Below, piece by piece: positions 9,717-17,788 of a stretch of DNA of 64,000 bases. Below the pieces are notes generated by a model, which did not search any database, was not told where the DNA came from, and saw nothing but the letters and a program-made list of their open reading frames with translations. Source of the stretch: Actinospineispora eucalypti (lineage in GTDB: Bacteria > Actinomycetota > Actinomycetes > Mycobacteriales > Pseudonocardiaceae). The DNA is taken from assembly GCA_014208095.1 (NCBI GenBank), contig JACHMT010000002.1, positions 434,001 to 498,000 of the forward strand, written 5' to 3'. Each line of letters begins with the position of its first letter. The stretch's first letter is position 1. The position numbers and the translations under genes are program-made.

Positions 9717-10199
9717 TCACTGCACCAGCCAGGCGGGGGAGCGGGGGCGGCGGATTTTGCGGTTGTCCCAGGTGATCAGGGCGCCGACCGGGGTTAGGCG
9801 GACGATGGCCGAGTCGGCGGCGTAGTGCCGCACGGTGGCCTCGGGAAGTGCCTGCCGCTCGCCCGGGCCGCGGCCCCGGTACTTCTGTGCGCGTGCCTCG
9901 AACACCTGGGTGGCGGTGGCCTCGTCGGTGATCAGTTCGGCGTGCGCCCGGAAGGACACCGCGGTCAGCTCAGCCCAGCGGTCGCCGTCTTCGGCGAGGA
10001 ACCCGACTCGGCCGTCTCGGGCGATGCGCGCGACCTTCTTGCTGGTCGCCGGAGTGCGGAAGTAGATCCGCCGGTCCAGGGCGACGAACCAGACCGGCAG
10101 GGAGATGGGGTACCCGTCCCGGTCCAGCGTGCTGACGATCCCGGTGAGTGCGCCCCTGACGAACTCCCACGCCTCGTCCTCGGTCAGCCTGATACCCAT
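9717..10199 (-). CDS. PPOX-family flavin/F420-binding split-barrel protein
   Basis: A 160-residue pyridoxamine-5'-phosphate-oxidase-like split barrel (LTGIVSTLDRDGYPISLPVWF, IYFRTPATSKKVARIARDGRVGF). Members bind FMN or coenzyme F420 and reduce small organic molecules. The pattern SKKVARIARDGRVG marks the phosphate-binding strand-turn. The start ATG at 10199 overlaps the end of the preceding SDR by 16 bp, so the two are one transcript with SDR first. Cofactor choice cannot be told from sequence. It may act on a ketone or enone intermediate in the island. Confidence 0.85.
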   Translation of the reverse strand: MGIRLTEDEAWEFVRGALTGIVSTLDRDGYPISLPVWFVALDRRIYFRTPATSKKVARIARDGRVGFLAEDGDRWAELTAVSFRAHAELITDEATATQVFEARAQKYRGRGPGERQALPEATVRHYAADSAIVRLTPVGALITWDNRKIRRPRSPAWLVQ

Positions 10200-11038
10200 G
10201 GATGCACCTTCAGGTAGCCGCCGGCGTCCACCCGCAGCTGCATGCCGGTGACGAACCGGGACTCGTCCGAGGCCAGGAACAGCACGGCGTGGCTGATGTC
10301 CTCGGGCGCCACGTAGGGCACCGGCATCAGGTTCATCGCGGGGAAGGCCTGCTCGGCCTGCTCCCGGGTGGGCGCGTCCAGGTCCGGGCGGAAGATCCGG
10401 TACATGCCCGGGTGGTGCAGCATCGGGGTGTCGGTGTTGGTCGGGTGGACGGCGTTGACCCGGATGCTCTTCGGGGCCAGCGCGGTGGCCAGCTCGTGCA
10501 CGTAGTGGGACAGCGCCTGCTTGGCGAACTTGTAGCCGGCGGCGGCCGGGTCGGCGGCGCCGGAGCGGGGGCGCATCGCGGCCAGTGACCCGGTGGCGAT
10601 CACCGAGGCTCCGGCCTCCAGCTCGGGGATCGCGGCGTGCAGCGTGTTCAGCACGCCGCCCAGGTTCACGTCGACGGTGTCCAGCATCGCGGACACCGGC
10701 TCGGCCGCGCCCATCGGCGCGATGCCGGCCTGCGCCACGACCACGTCCAGCCGGCCGAACTCGGTGCGGGCGCGGCGGACGGCCTCCCGCATGGCCGCCG
10801 GGTCCCGCACGTCGGCCCGGATGCTCAGTATCCGCCGGTCCAGCGCCTCCACCAGGCGTTCGGTCTCCGCCAGGTCGGCCTCGGTGGCCAGCGGGTAGGG
10901 CACCGAGCCGATGTCCGCGCACCGGTCCACGGCGACGATGTCCGCGCCCTCGGCGGCCAGACGCACGGCGTGGCTGCGGCCCTGGCCCCGGGCCGCGCCG
11001 GTGATCAGGGCGACCTTGCCGGCCACCCGGCCGGTCAT
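10184..11038 (-). CDS. Mycofactocin-coupled SDR family oxidoreductase
   Basis: A short-chain dehydrogenase of 284 residues from the ATG at 11038, preceded by GAGG; an upstream in-frame start at 11056 adds six residues. It has TGAARGQGRSHA for nucleotide binding and the YxxxK pair in AGYKFAKQAL. After strand two it carries the long insertion CADIGSVPYPLATEADLAET, the hallmark of the subfamily whose NAD is not exchanged and which passes electrons to mycofactocin. No mycofactocin biosynthesis genes are in this window. It probably oxidises a secondary alcohol of the island's substrate. Confidence 0.88.
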   Translation of the reverse strand: MTGRVAGKVALITGAARGQGRSHAVRLAAEGADIVAVDRCADIGSVPYPLATEADLAETERLVEALDRRILSIRADVRDPAAMREAVRRARTEFGRLDVVVAQAGIAPMGAAEPVSAMLDTVDVNLGGVLNTLHAAIPELEAGASVIATGSLAAMRPRSGAADPAAAGYKFAKQALSHYVHELATALAPKSIRVNAVHPTNTDTPMLHHPGMYRIFRPDLDAPTREQAEQAFPAMNLMPVPYVAPEDISHAVLFLASDESRFVTGMQLRVDAGGYLKVHPWVSG

Positions 11039-11069
11039 GACCGGCCTCGCTCGCACGCTCGCTCGACGG

Positions 11070-11825
11070 TCACGAGAGCAGGTCCAGCACCGAGTCGGCG
11101 CCCGGCACCGACATGATGTGCGCGTCGCCGGCCTCCAGGTGACGGCGCCACAGGTCCTCGGCGTCCTGCGCGGCGCCGGCGGCCACCAGGTCGACCAGCC
11201 GGGCGTGCGCCCGGTGCGCGGTGGCCATGCCGTCCTGGGTAGCCACCTCCGCGCCGTGCGCGGCGACGAACCGGTCGGCCTGGGCCTGGATGATCCGGTT
11301 GGCCACCGAGCTGAGCGCCTCGAACGTGTGGCAGCCGGTGAGCTGCACGACCAGCTGGTGGAAGCGGCCGTGCGCCCGGGCCAGGCGGGGCGGGTCGTCC
11401 ATCGCGTCGGCCTCGTCGGCCAGCGCCGAGCGCAACCGGTCCACGATCTCCGGCGTGGCCCGCTCGGCCAGCAGCGCGGCGGCCGGCGCCTCCAGCATCA
11501 CCCGCGCGTTGTGCACGTCCTCCAGGGTGGCGCCCTCGTACTGCAGCAGCAGCCCGATGTACCGGGCCACCATGGGCACCGCCGGGGTCCGCATGCGCGC
11601 CCCGCCGCCGGCGCCCCGGCGCACCACCACCAGCCCCTCCGACTCCAGGATGCGCAGCGCCTCGCGCACCGTGGTCCGGGCGACGGCCATCTCGGCCATC
11701 AGCTGGTCCTCGGGCGGCAGCGGGTCGTCCTCCCGCAGCTCCCGGGTGACGATCTTGCGCCGCAGCGTGTGCGCGACGATCTCGGCGGCCTTGGGGACCT
11801 GGACCGCGTCGAGCTTGGTGACCAT
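11070..11825 (-). CDS. GntR-family transcriptional regulator, FCD domain
   Basis: A 251-residue FadR-type repressor. The winged helix (about residues 10-75) includes EDQLMAEMAVARTTVREALRILESEGLVVVRRGAGGG; the FCD ligand domain follows, with metal-binding-type residues in NARVMLEAPAA and HGRFHQLVVQLTG. FCD proteins usually sense an organic acid or acyl-CoA. It lies 28 bp after an SDR gene in the same direction and before the mycofactocin SDR. A second FCD-GntR is at 29214. One or both may bind the CGAAT-W-ATTCG palindromes (inference). Confidence 0.92.
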   Translation of the reverse strand: MVTKLDAVQVPKAAEIVAHTLRRKIVTRELREDDPLPPEDQLMAEMAVARTTVREALRILESEGLVVVRRGAGGGARMRTPAVPMVARYIGLLLQYEGATLEDVHNARVMLEAPAAALLAERATPEIVDRLRSALADEADAMDDPPRLARAHGRFHQLVVQLTGCHTFEALSSVANRIIQAQADRFVAAHGAEVATQDGMATAHRAHARLVDLVAAGAAQDAEDLWRRHLEAGDAHIMSVPGADSVLDLLS

Positions 11826-11853
11826 TCGGGGATTCTCCTACCGCGCCGCGGGT

Positions 11854-12612
11854 TTACTGAGCCACCGCGCCGCCGTCGACCGGCAGCGCGTGTCCGTTCA
11901 CGAAGGACGCGGCGTCCGAGCAGAGCCACACCACCGAATCGGCGATCTCCTCCGGCTCGGCCAGCCGGCGCATCGGCGTGATGTCGGTCATCGCCTTCGC
12001 CATGTCCGGGCTGGACTCGGCCCGCTGGATGTTCATCTGGGTCTTCGTGGTCCCCGGGCAGACGGCGTTCACCCGGACGCCCTTGCGACCGTACTCGACG
12101 GCGGCGGCCTTGGTGAGCCCGACGACGCCGTGTTTCGACGCCACGTACGCGGCCGCGAACGGCACCGCGACCAGCCCGGAGAACGACGAGGTGTTCACGA
12201 TCGACCCGCCGCCGGCCGCCAGCATGGCCGGGATCTGGTGCTTCATGCACAGGAACACGCCGGTCAGGTTGACCGAGAGCACCGCGGCCCATTCGGCCTC
12301 GGGCACGTCCACCAGCTTGGCGGAGGAGCCGAGCACCCCCGCGTTGTTGTGCGCGCAGTGCAGCCCGCCGTAGGTGTCCACCGCGTGCGCGACCAGCGCC
12401 CCCACCTGCGCCGGGTCGGTCACGTCGGCCGGTTGGAAGCTGGCCGTCCCACCGGCCGCGAGGATCTCCTCGACGGTGGCCTTGCCACCGTCCGGGTCGA
12501 TGTCCGAGACCACCACGCTGGCCCCGGCCCGGGCGAAGGCCAGCGCCGAGGCCCGGCCGATGCCGGTGCCGGCCCCGGTGACCATGGCGACCTTGTTCAG
12601 CAGTGCCGTCAC
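11854..12612 (-). CDS. SDR family oxidoreductase
   Basis: A classical SDR of 252 residues: TGAGTGIGRASA for NAD(P) binding, NNAGVLG, the catalytic Ser in IVNTSSFSG, YVASKHG giving Tyr and Lys, and a C-terminal VNGHALPVDGG. It likely oxidises a hydroxyacyl intermediate or reduces a keto group. An acidic residue after strand two (SDIDPDGG) suggests NAD preference. It heads a leftward unit SDR-GntR-SDR-PPOX and is divergent from the amidohydrolase at 12688. The shared 75-bp promoter region holds two palindromes. Confidence 0.9.
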   Translation of the reverse strand: MTALLNKVAMVTGAGTGIGRASALAFARAGASVVVSDIDPDGGKATVEEILAAGGTASFQPADVTDPAQVGALVAHAVDTYGGLHCAHNNAGVLGSSAKLVDVPEAEWAAVLSVNLTGVFLCMKHQIPAMLAAGGGSIVNTSSFSGLVAVPFAAAYVASKHGVVGLTKAAAVEYGRKGVRVNAVCPGTTKTQMNIQRAESSPDMAKAMTDITPMRRLAEPEEIADSVVWLCSDAASFVNGHALPVDGGAVAQ

Positions 12613-12655
12613 CGCGTCCCACCTTCCGTTCGATCGGCGTCACCGGAAGTCTATC

Positions 12656-12678
12656 CGAATAATTCGTTCTAAGTTAGA
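12656..12678. promoter_or_regulatory. Candidate operators in divergent promoter, site 2
   Basis: CGAATAATTCG (12656-12666) is a perfect palindrome around one base. It is followed at 12668-12678 by a second, TCTAAGTTAGA. Both lie between the SDR start (12612) and the amidohydrolase start (12688), in a short AT-rich island. Confidence 0.6.
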
Positions 12679-12687
12679 GTGATTCTC

Positions 12688-13842
12688 ATGCCGCTCCGGG
12701 ACGACATGCAACTGATCTCCGTGGACGACCATCTCGTGGAGCCGCCCCACCTGTGGCAGTCCCGGCTGCCGGCCAGGTGGCTGGAAGCCGGCCCGAAGAT
12801 CGTCGAGGAGCCGGCCTCGGACGGCGGCCCGCCGGCTCACGTCTGGTACTACGAGGGCCGGCGCTACCCGCAGATCGGGCTGAACGCGGTGGCCGGCAAG
12901 CGGCCCGAGGAGTTCGGCACCGAGCCGCTGCGCTACACCGACATGCTGCCGGGCTGTTACGACCCGGAGGCCCGGGTGATCGACATGGACCTGGACGGGG
13001 TGCGGGCGGCGATCTGCTTCCCCTCCTTCCCCCGGTTCGCCGGCACGGTGTTCCTGCAGGGGGAGGACAAGGAGCTCGCCGGGCTGTGCGTGCGGGCGTT
13101 CAACGACTTCATGCTGGACGAGTGGTGCGCGGCCGCGCCCGAGCGGTTCATCCCGATCGTGATCCTGCCGCTGTGGGACGTCCAGGCCTGCATCGCCGAG
13201 GTGCACCGCACCGCCGCGCTGGGCGCCAAGGCGATCTCCTTCACCGAGAACCCGGTGCCGCTGGGCCTGCCTTCCTTCCACACCGACCACTGGGACCCGC
13301 TGTTCGACGCCGTCGAGGAGGCCGGGCTGCCGCTGTGCATGCACTTCGGCACGTCCGGCCAGGCGCCGACCACCGCCCCGGACGCCCCGTTCGCGGTGAC
13401 CATCACGCTGTTCGGCTGCAACTCCATGTTCGCCGCCGCCGACCTGATGTTCTCCCCGGTGTTTCACCGGCACCCGCGACTGAAGGTGGCGCTGGCCGAG
13501 GGCGGCGTCGGCTGGATGCCCTACCTGCTGGAACGCGCCGACTACGTGTGGAACCGGCACCGCTTCTACCAGAACGTGAACCAGGAGATGAAGCCCTCGG
13601 AGATCTTCCGGCGGAACATCTGGGGCTGCTTCATCGACGACGAGCACGGGCTGGCCAGCCGGCACGAGATCGGCATCGACCGGATCACCTGGGAGTGCGA
13701 CTACCCGCACTCCGACTCCAACTGGCCGAACAGCCGAAAGCGCGCGGTGGAGGTGTTCGCCGACGTGCCGGACGACGAGGTGCACCGGATCGTCGAGTGG
13801 AACAGCCGCGAGCTGTTCGACTTCCCGCGCGCCGGGGCGTAG
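12688..13842 (+). CDS. Amidohydrolase family protein (ACMSD-like metal hydrolase/decarboxylase)
   Basis: A 384-residue TIM-barrel amidohydrolase. The N-terminal metal motif reads ISVDDHLVEPPHLW rather than HxH, as in the decarboxylase-like group. Further ligands are in LCMHFGTSG, HPRLKVALAEGGVGWMPYLLE and ECDYPHSDSNWPNS. Relatives hydrolyse ring or amide bonds or decarboxylate metal-bound acids; actinobacterial members often accompany steroid or aromatic catabolism. An in-frame GTG lies three codons upstream (12679). A small coiled-coil protein gene begins 3 bp after its stop. Confidence 0.9.
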   Translation: MPLRDDMQLISVDDHLVEPPHLWQSRLPARWLEAGPKIVEEPASDGGPPAHVWYYEGRRYPQIGLNAVAGKRPEEFGTEPLRYTDMLPGCYDPEARVIDMDLDGVRAAICFPSFPRFAGTVFLQGEDKELAGLCVRAFNDFMLDEWCAAAPERFIPIVILPLWDVQACIAEVHRTAALGAKAISFTENPVPLGLPSFHTDHWDPLFDAVEEAGLPLCMHFGTSGQAPTTAPDAPFAVTITLFGCNSMFAAADLMFSPVFHRHPRLKVALAEGGVGWMPYLLERADYVWNRHRFYQNVNQEMKPSEIFRRNIWGCFIDDEHGLASRHEIGIDRITWECDYPHSDSNWPNSRKRAVEVFADVPDDEVHRIVEWNSRELFDFPRAGA

Positions 13843-13845
13843 GCG

Positions 13846-14103
13846 GTGCCCCGGCCGGACCCGAACGCCTCGGACTGGTCCGACCTGGACCTGCTCACCG
13901 TCACCGAGGCCACCGAGCGGCTCACCGACGAGCTGGCCGAGGTGCGGGCTCGGATCGCCGGGCTCACCGGTGAGCCCGGCGCCGGGGACGAGCTGGCCGC
14001 CTACCGGCGCCGCGAGGACCTGCTGGAACGCGCGATGGACCGGGCACTGCGCCCGCGCGGCGCCATCCCCGGCCTCCCGCCGTCCCGGCGCACGGAAAAA
14101 TAG
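13846..14103 (+). CDS. Small hypothetical protein, predicted coiled coil
   Basis: An 85-residue acidic/basic protein starting with GTG three bases after the amidohydrolase stop. The centre, VTEATERLTDELAEVRARIAGLTG and AYRRREDLLERAMDRAL, is strongly helical with a heptad-like charge pattern. No signal peptide or catalytic motif is seen and the family was not recognised. Tight spacing suggests co-translation with the amidohydrolase, perhaps as an accessory subunit. Confidence 0.65.
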   Translation: MPRPDPNASDWSDLDLLTVTEATERLTDELAEVRARIAGLTGEPGAGDELAAYRRREDLLERAMDRALRPRGAIPGLPPSRRTEK

Positions 14104-14107
14104 AGAG

Positions 14108-14193
14108 CGAATTTTCGAGCAACCGGCCGGATTCGTGCCCGCGCCAGCTTGCTGGGTCACCCAGTATCGCTTATTGTTGTAACGAATTATTCG
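14108..14193. promoter_or_regulatory. Candidate operators ahead of the P450 operon, site 3
   Basis: CGAATTATTCG (14183-14193) is a perfect palindrome only 4 bp before an ATG at 14198. A related CGAATTTTCG lies at 14108-14117. The region is AT-rich compared with its surroundings and separates the amidohydrolase pair from a long rightward operon. Confidence 0.6.
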
Positions 14194-14209
14194 ACACATG
14201 GAGGTGGCA

Positions 14210-15412
14210 GTGTCCCAGGCGTCCCAGGCTCGGCCGGACCACGTTCCTCCTGGGCTGGTCCGGGACTTCGATCACGTGTTCGGCGCCGAGTTCGGGCGTG
14301 ACCCGTTCGCCGCCTTCCGGGCGTGCCGGGGCGACCGGGTGTTCTGGAGTCCGCACCACGGCGGCTACTGGGTGCTGACCACGCTGGCCGACATCCGGGA
14401 GGCCCTGCAGCGGCCCGCCGACTTCTCCAACTGGCCGACCGGCATCCCGGCGCACGTCAGCCGCCGGGAGCGGATGGTCCCGCTGGAGCTGGACCCGCCG
14501 GACCATACCGCCTACCGGCGGGTGCTGGCGCCGATGTTCGCCCCCAAGGCGGTGGCCGCCCGGAACGCCGCGATCGGGGACACGTGCGAGCAGCTGATCG
14601 ACGCGCTGGCGCCCAAGGGCCGGTGCGACTTCATCGCCGAGTTCGCCCAGCCGTTCCCGACCACCATCTTCACCAACATGCTCGGGTTGCCCGCCGAGGA
14701 GTCGGACCGGTTCGTGGGCTGGAACAACGTGCTGCTGCACTCGCACGCCGACCCGGACGCCCGCCGCCGGGCCGGCGACGAGATCAACGGCTACCTGCGC
14801 GAGCTGATCGAACAGCGGCGCGCCGAGCCGAGGGACGACCTCACCTCGGCCCTGCTGGACTGCGAGGTGGACGGCCGGCCACTGCGCCCGGACGAGGTGC
14901 AGAACATCACCTTCATGCTGTTCGTGGCCGGCCTGGACACGGTCACCGCCGCCCTCTCGTTCTGCTTCCGCTACCTGGCCGAGCACCCGGCGGACCGGGC
15001 CCGGCTGGTCGCCGACCCCGGGTTGGTGCCGAGCGCGGTGGAGGAGCTGCTGCGGGTGCACGCGTTCATCAACCCGGCCCGCACGGTGACCGCCGACCTG
15101 GAGTTCGCCGGGGTGCGCATGCGGGCCGGCGACCGGGTGCTGGTGTCCACCGCGCTGGCCAGCAACGACCCGGCGGAGTTCGAGGACCCGCTGGAGGTCC
15201 GGCTGGACCGCTCCGGGAACCGTCACCTGGCGTTCGGGGCCGGCCCGCACCGGTGCGCCGGCTCCCACCTGGCCCGCGACGAGATGGCCACCGCCGTGCG
15301 CGAGTGGCACCGGCGCATCCCGGACTACGCGGTGCCCGACGGCCAGGAGGTCACCGTGCACGCGGGCGGCGCGATGGGCATCGACCGGCTGGAGCTGGTG
15401 TGGGCCGGGTGA
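14210..15412 (+). CDS. Cytochrome P450
   Basis: A soluble class-I-type P450 of about 400 residues. The I-helix carries the oxygen-activating pattern AGLDTVTAALSF, the K-helix ExxR is in VEELLRVH, and the haem loop is FGAGPHRCAGSHLARDE with Cys as thiolate ligand. It would hydroxylate the pathway substrate with help from ferredoxin and reductase, neither of which is encoded nearby. GTG 14210 was preferred since GGAGGT at 14200-14205 is well spaced; ATG 14198 is four codons earlier but lacks such a site. It is coupled by a GTGA overlap to the next gene. Confidence 0.93.
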   Translation: MSQASQARPDHVPPGLVRDFDHVFGAEFGRDPFAAFRACRGDRVFWSPHHGGYWVLTTLADIREALQRPADFSNWPTGIPAHVSRRERMVPLELDPPDHTAYRRVLAPMFAPKAVAARNAAIGDTCEQLIDALAPKGRCDFIAEFAQPFPTTIFTNMLGLPAEESDRFVGWNNVLLHSHADPDARRRAGDEINGYLRELIEQRRAEPRDDLTSALLDCEVDGRPLRPDEVQNITFMLFVAGLDTVTAALSFCFRYLAEHPADRARLVADPGLVPSAVEELLRVHAFINPARTVTADLEFAGVRMRAGDRVLVSTALASNDPAEFEDPLEVRLDRSGNRHLAFGAGPHRCAGSHLARDEMATAVREWHRRIPDYAVPDGQEVTVHAGGAMGIDRLELVWAG

Positions 15413-16578
15413 TCCCGGACCGGGTCGGGTCGACCCCCGCCGAGTTCGGCGCCGAGCTGCGGGCGTTCCTGGAGGAGCACCACCCGGGGCGGGCACCGCG
15501 CGAGCGCACGGCCCGGCTCGCGTTCCTGCGGGCCTGGCAGGCCACGTTGTTCGACCACGGCTGGATCGCCCCGGCCTGGCCGAGGCGCTGGGGCGGCATG
15601 GATCTACCGGCCCCGCTGCGGGCCGTGTACCACCGGGAGATGGCGCTGGCCCGCACGCCCGTGCCGCCGACCAACGCGGTCGGCATCGTCGGCCCCACCC
15701 TGCTCCGCGACGGTACCGACGCCCAGCGGGAGCGCTACCTGCGCCCGATGCTGCGCGCCGACGAGCTGTGGTGCCAGGGCTTCTCCGAGCCGGACGCCGG
15801 CTCCGACCTGGCCGCGCTGCGCACCCGGGCGTTACTCGTGGACGGCGAGTACCGGGTGACCGGGCGCAAGATCTGGTCCACCAACGCGCCGGTGGCCCGC
15901 CGCATGCTGCTGCTCGCCCGCACCGGCACAGCGGAGTCGCGGGCGCGCGGCATCACCTGCCTGGTCGTGGACATGACCGCGCCCGGCGTACGCGTGCACC
16001 CGCTGCGGGACATGGCCGGCTCCGCCATGTTCGCCGAGATCGAGCTGGACGACGTGGTGGTGCCGGTGGGCGACCGGATCGGCGAGCACGACGACGGCTG
16101 GCGCAGCGCCCGCGTCACCCTGGGCAACGAGCGGTCCACCTCGCTCACCGCCGCCGCGCTGCGCTACCAGCGGGTGGTCACCGATCTGGTGCGCCTGGCC
16201 CGCGAGCGGGGCCGGACCGGGGAGCCCTCGGTGCGCCAGGAACTGGCCCGCACCATCACCGCCGCCCGGCTGCTGGAGCTGAACGGAGCCCGCGTGCTCA
16301 GCCGCGTACTCGCCGGCCAGGACCCCGGCCCCGTCTCCTCCCTGAACCGGCTGCAGCACGCCGAGTTCGAACAGCACCTGCACGAACTGGCCCTGCGCCT
16401 GCTCGGCGCCGACGCCATGCTCGCCCCCACCGACCCCCGCCTGGCCGAAGACGCCCGCTGGGTACGTGGCTACCTGCGCACGAGGGCCTCCACCATCGGC
16501 GCCGGCACCTCGGAGATCCAGCGCAACACCATCGCCGAGAAAGTCCTCGGCCTCCCCACCGACCGGGAGCAACCATGA
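15409..16578 (+). CDS. Acyl-CoA dehydrogenase, likely heteromer subunit 1
   Basis: A 389-residue acyl-CoA dehydrogenase. It has GFSEPDAGSDLAALRTRA, TGRKIWSTNAP for FAD/substrate binding, and the closing GAGTSEIQRNTIAEKVLGLP. The GTG start overlaps the P450 stop (GTGA), and its own stop overlaps the next dehydrogenase start (ATGA). In actinobacterial steroid catabolism adjacent, dissimilar ACAD genes encode alpha2-beta2 enzymes in which only one subunit supplies the catalytic base; the arrangement here suggests the same (inference). Substrate is unknown. Confidence 0.92.
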   Translation: MIPDRVGSTPAEFGAELRAFLEEHHPGRAPRERTARLAFLRAWQATLFDHGWIAPAWPRRWGGMDLPAPLRAVYHREMALARTPVPPTNAVGIVGPTLLRDGTDAQRERYLRPMLRADELWCQGFSEPDAGSDLAALRTRALLVDGEYRVTGRKIWSTNAPVARRMLLLARTGTAESRARGITCLVVDMTAPGVRVHPLRDMAGSAMFAEIELDDVVVPVGDRIGEHDDGWRSARVTLGNERSTSLTAAALRYQRVVTDLVRLARERGRTGEPSVRQELARTITAARLLELNGARVLSRVLAGQDPGPVSSLNRLQHAEFEQHLHELALRLLGADAMLAPTDPRLAEDARWVRGYLRTRASTIGAGTSEIQRNTIAEKVLGLPTDREQP

Positions 16579-17774
16579 CCACGCTCAACGCGAGTCGGCG
16601 TTCCCAGTACACCGAGTCGACAGTTTCGGCCCGCCGAGTCGACGCGTTCGGCACAACCGAGCAACCCAGCGAGCCGTTCGCGTTCGGCTCCGAGCACGAC
16701 CAGCTGCGCGCCACCGTGCGCCGGTTCCTGGCCGACCGGTCACCGGAGACCGAGGTGCGCCGGCTGATGGAGACCGACACCGGGCACGACCCGGCCGTCT
16801 GGCGCGAGCTGGCCTCGCTCGGGCTGACCGGACTGCTGGTGCCGGAACGGCTCGGCGGGGCCGGGGCGGGCGCCGTGGCGCTGCAGGTGGTCTGCGAGGA
16901 GATGGGCCGGGCGCTGTTCTGCGGGCCCTACCTGTCCTCGGCCGTGCTGGCCACCTCGGTGCTGCTGGCCGCCGGCGACGAGGACAGCCAAGCGCGGTAC
17001 CTGCCCGGGCTGGCCGACGGCTCACTGATCGGGACGCTCGCGCTGACCGAGGCCTCCGGCTCCTGGCGGGTCCAGGACGTGGCCACCCGGGCCGAGCCGG
17101 ACGGCGCCGGTGGCCACACGCTGACCGGCGAGAAGCTGTTCGTGCTGGACGGCGCACTGGCCGACCTGCTGCTCGTGGTCACCCGGGACGGGTTGTTCGC
17201 CGTCACCGCCGACGCACCCGGGCTCACCCGCGAGCCGCTGACCACGCTGGACGCCACCCGCAAGCAGGCCAGGGTGACCTTCGATGACACTCCGGCGGCC
17301 CTGGTCGGGGCGCCCGGCGACGTGGCGGCCAGCGTGGCCGACGCGCTGGACATCGCGGCGGCGGCCCTGGCCGCCGAACAGGCCGGCGGGGCCCGCCGGG
17401 TACTGGAGATGGCGGTGGAGTACGCCAAGGTCCGCCACCAGTTCGGCCGGCCGATCGGGTCCTTCCAGGCGATCAAGCACAAGTGCGCCGACATGCTGCT
17501 CGAGGTGGAGTCGGCCACCTCCGCCGCCTACGCGATCGGGTGGTCGCTGGACACCGGGTCCACCGAGGTGGGCGTGCTGGCCAGCCTGGCCAAGGCCTAC
17601 TGCTCCGAGGCGTACTACCACTGCGCGGCGGAGAACATCCAGGTGCATGGCGGCATCGGCTTCACCTGGGAGCACCCCGCGCACCTCTACTACAAGCGCG
17701 CCACCAGCGCCGAGCAGCTGCTCGGCTCGCCCGGCTACCACCGCGAACTGCTGGCCACCCGGCTCGGCATCTGA
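16575..17774 (+). CDS. Acyl-CoA dehydrogenase, likely heteromer subunit 2
   Basis: A 399-residue divergent acyl-CoA dehydrogenase: helical N-domain from EHDQLRATVRRFLADR, a middle domain with LTEASGSW, and the conserved EYAKVRHQFGRPIGSFQAIKHKCADM. The C-terminal segment reads IQVHGGIGFTWEHPAHLYYKRA. It overlaps the preceding dehydrogenase by 4 bp. Its first 30 or so residues are not family-like: they are encoded by three 22-bp repeats (16591-16656), suggesting repeat DNA was captured at the 5' end. The aldehyde dehydrogenase gene follows 14 bp later. Confidence 0.9.
   Translation: MTTLNASRRSQYTESTVSARRVDAFGTTEQPSEPFAFGSEHDQLRATVRRFLADRSPETEVRRLMETDTGHDPAVWRELASLGLTGLLVPERLGGAGAGAVALQVVCEEMGRALFCGPYLSSAVLATSVLLAAGDEDSQARYLPGLADGSLIGTLALTEASGSWRVQDVATRAEPDGAGGHTLTGEKLFVLDGALADLLLVVTRDGLFAVTADAPGLTREPLTTLDATRKQARVTFDDTPAALVGAPGDVAASVADALDIAAAALAAEQAGGARRVLEMAVEYAKVRHQFGRPIGSFQAIKHKCADMLLEVESATSAAYAIGWSLDTGSTEVGVLASLAKAYCSEAYYHCAAENIQVHGGIGFTWEHPAHLYYKRATSAEQLLGSPGYHRELLATRLGI
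16591..16656 (+). repeat. Three 22-bp repeats within the 5' end of a dehydrogenase gene
   Basis: CGAGTCGGC, CGAGTCGAC and CGAGTCGAC begin at 16591, 16613 and 16635, exactly 22 bp apart; the remaining 13 bp of each unit share a GTT near the same place. The period is not a multiple of three, so the repeat is a DNA feature and not a protein repeat. It encodes the atypical N-terminus of the acyl-CoA dehydrogenase. Confidence 0.65.
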
Positions 17775-17788
17775 GGAGGCATCCGACC

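Noticed and set aside
14190..14209. ATG 14198 as P450 start
   Set aside because: No ribosome-binding site before it and it abuts the operator; GTG 14210 has GGAGGT at correct distance. The choice is not certain.
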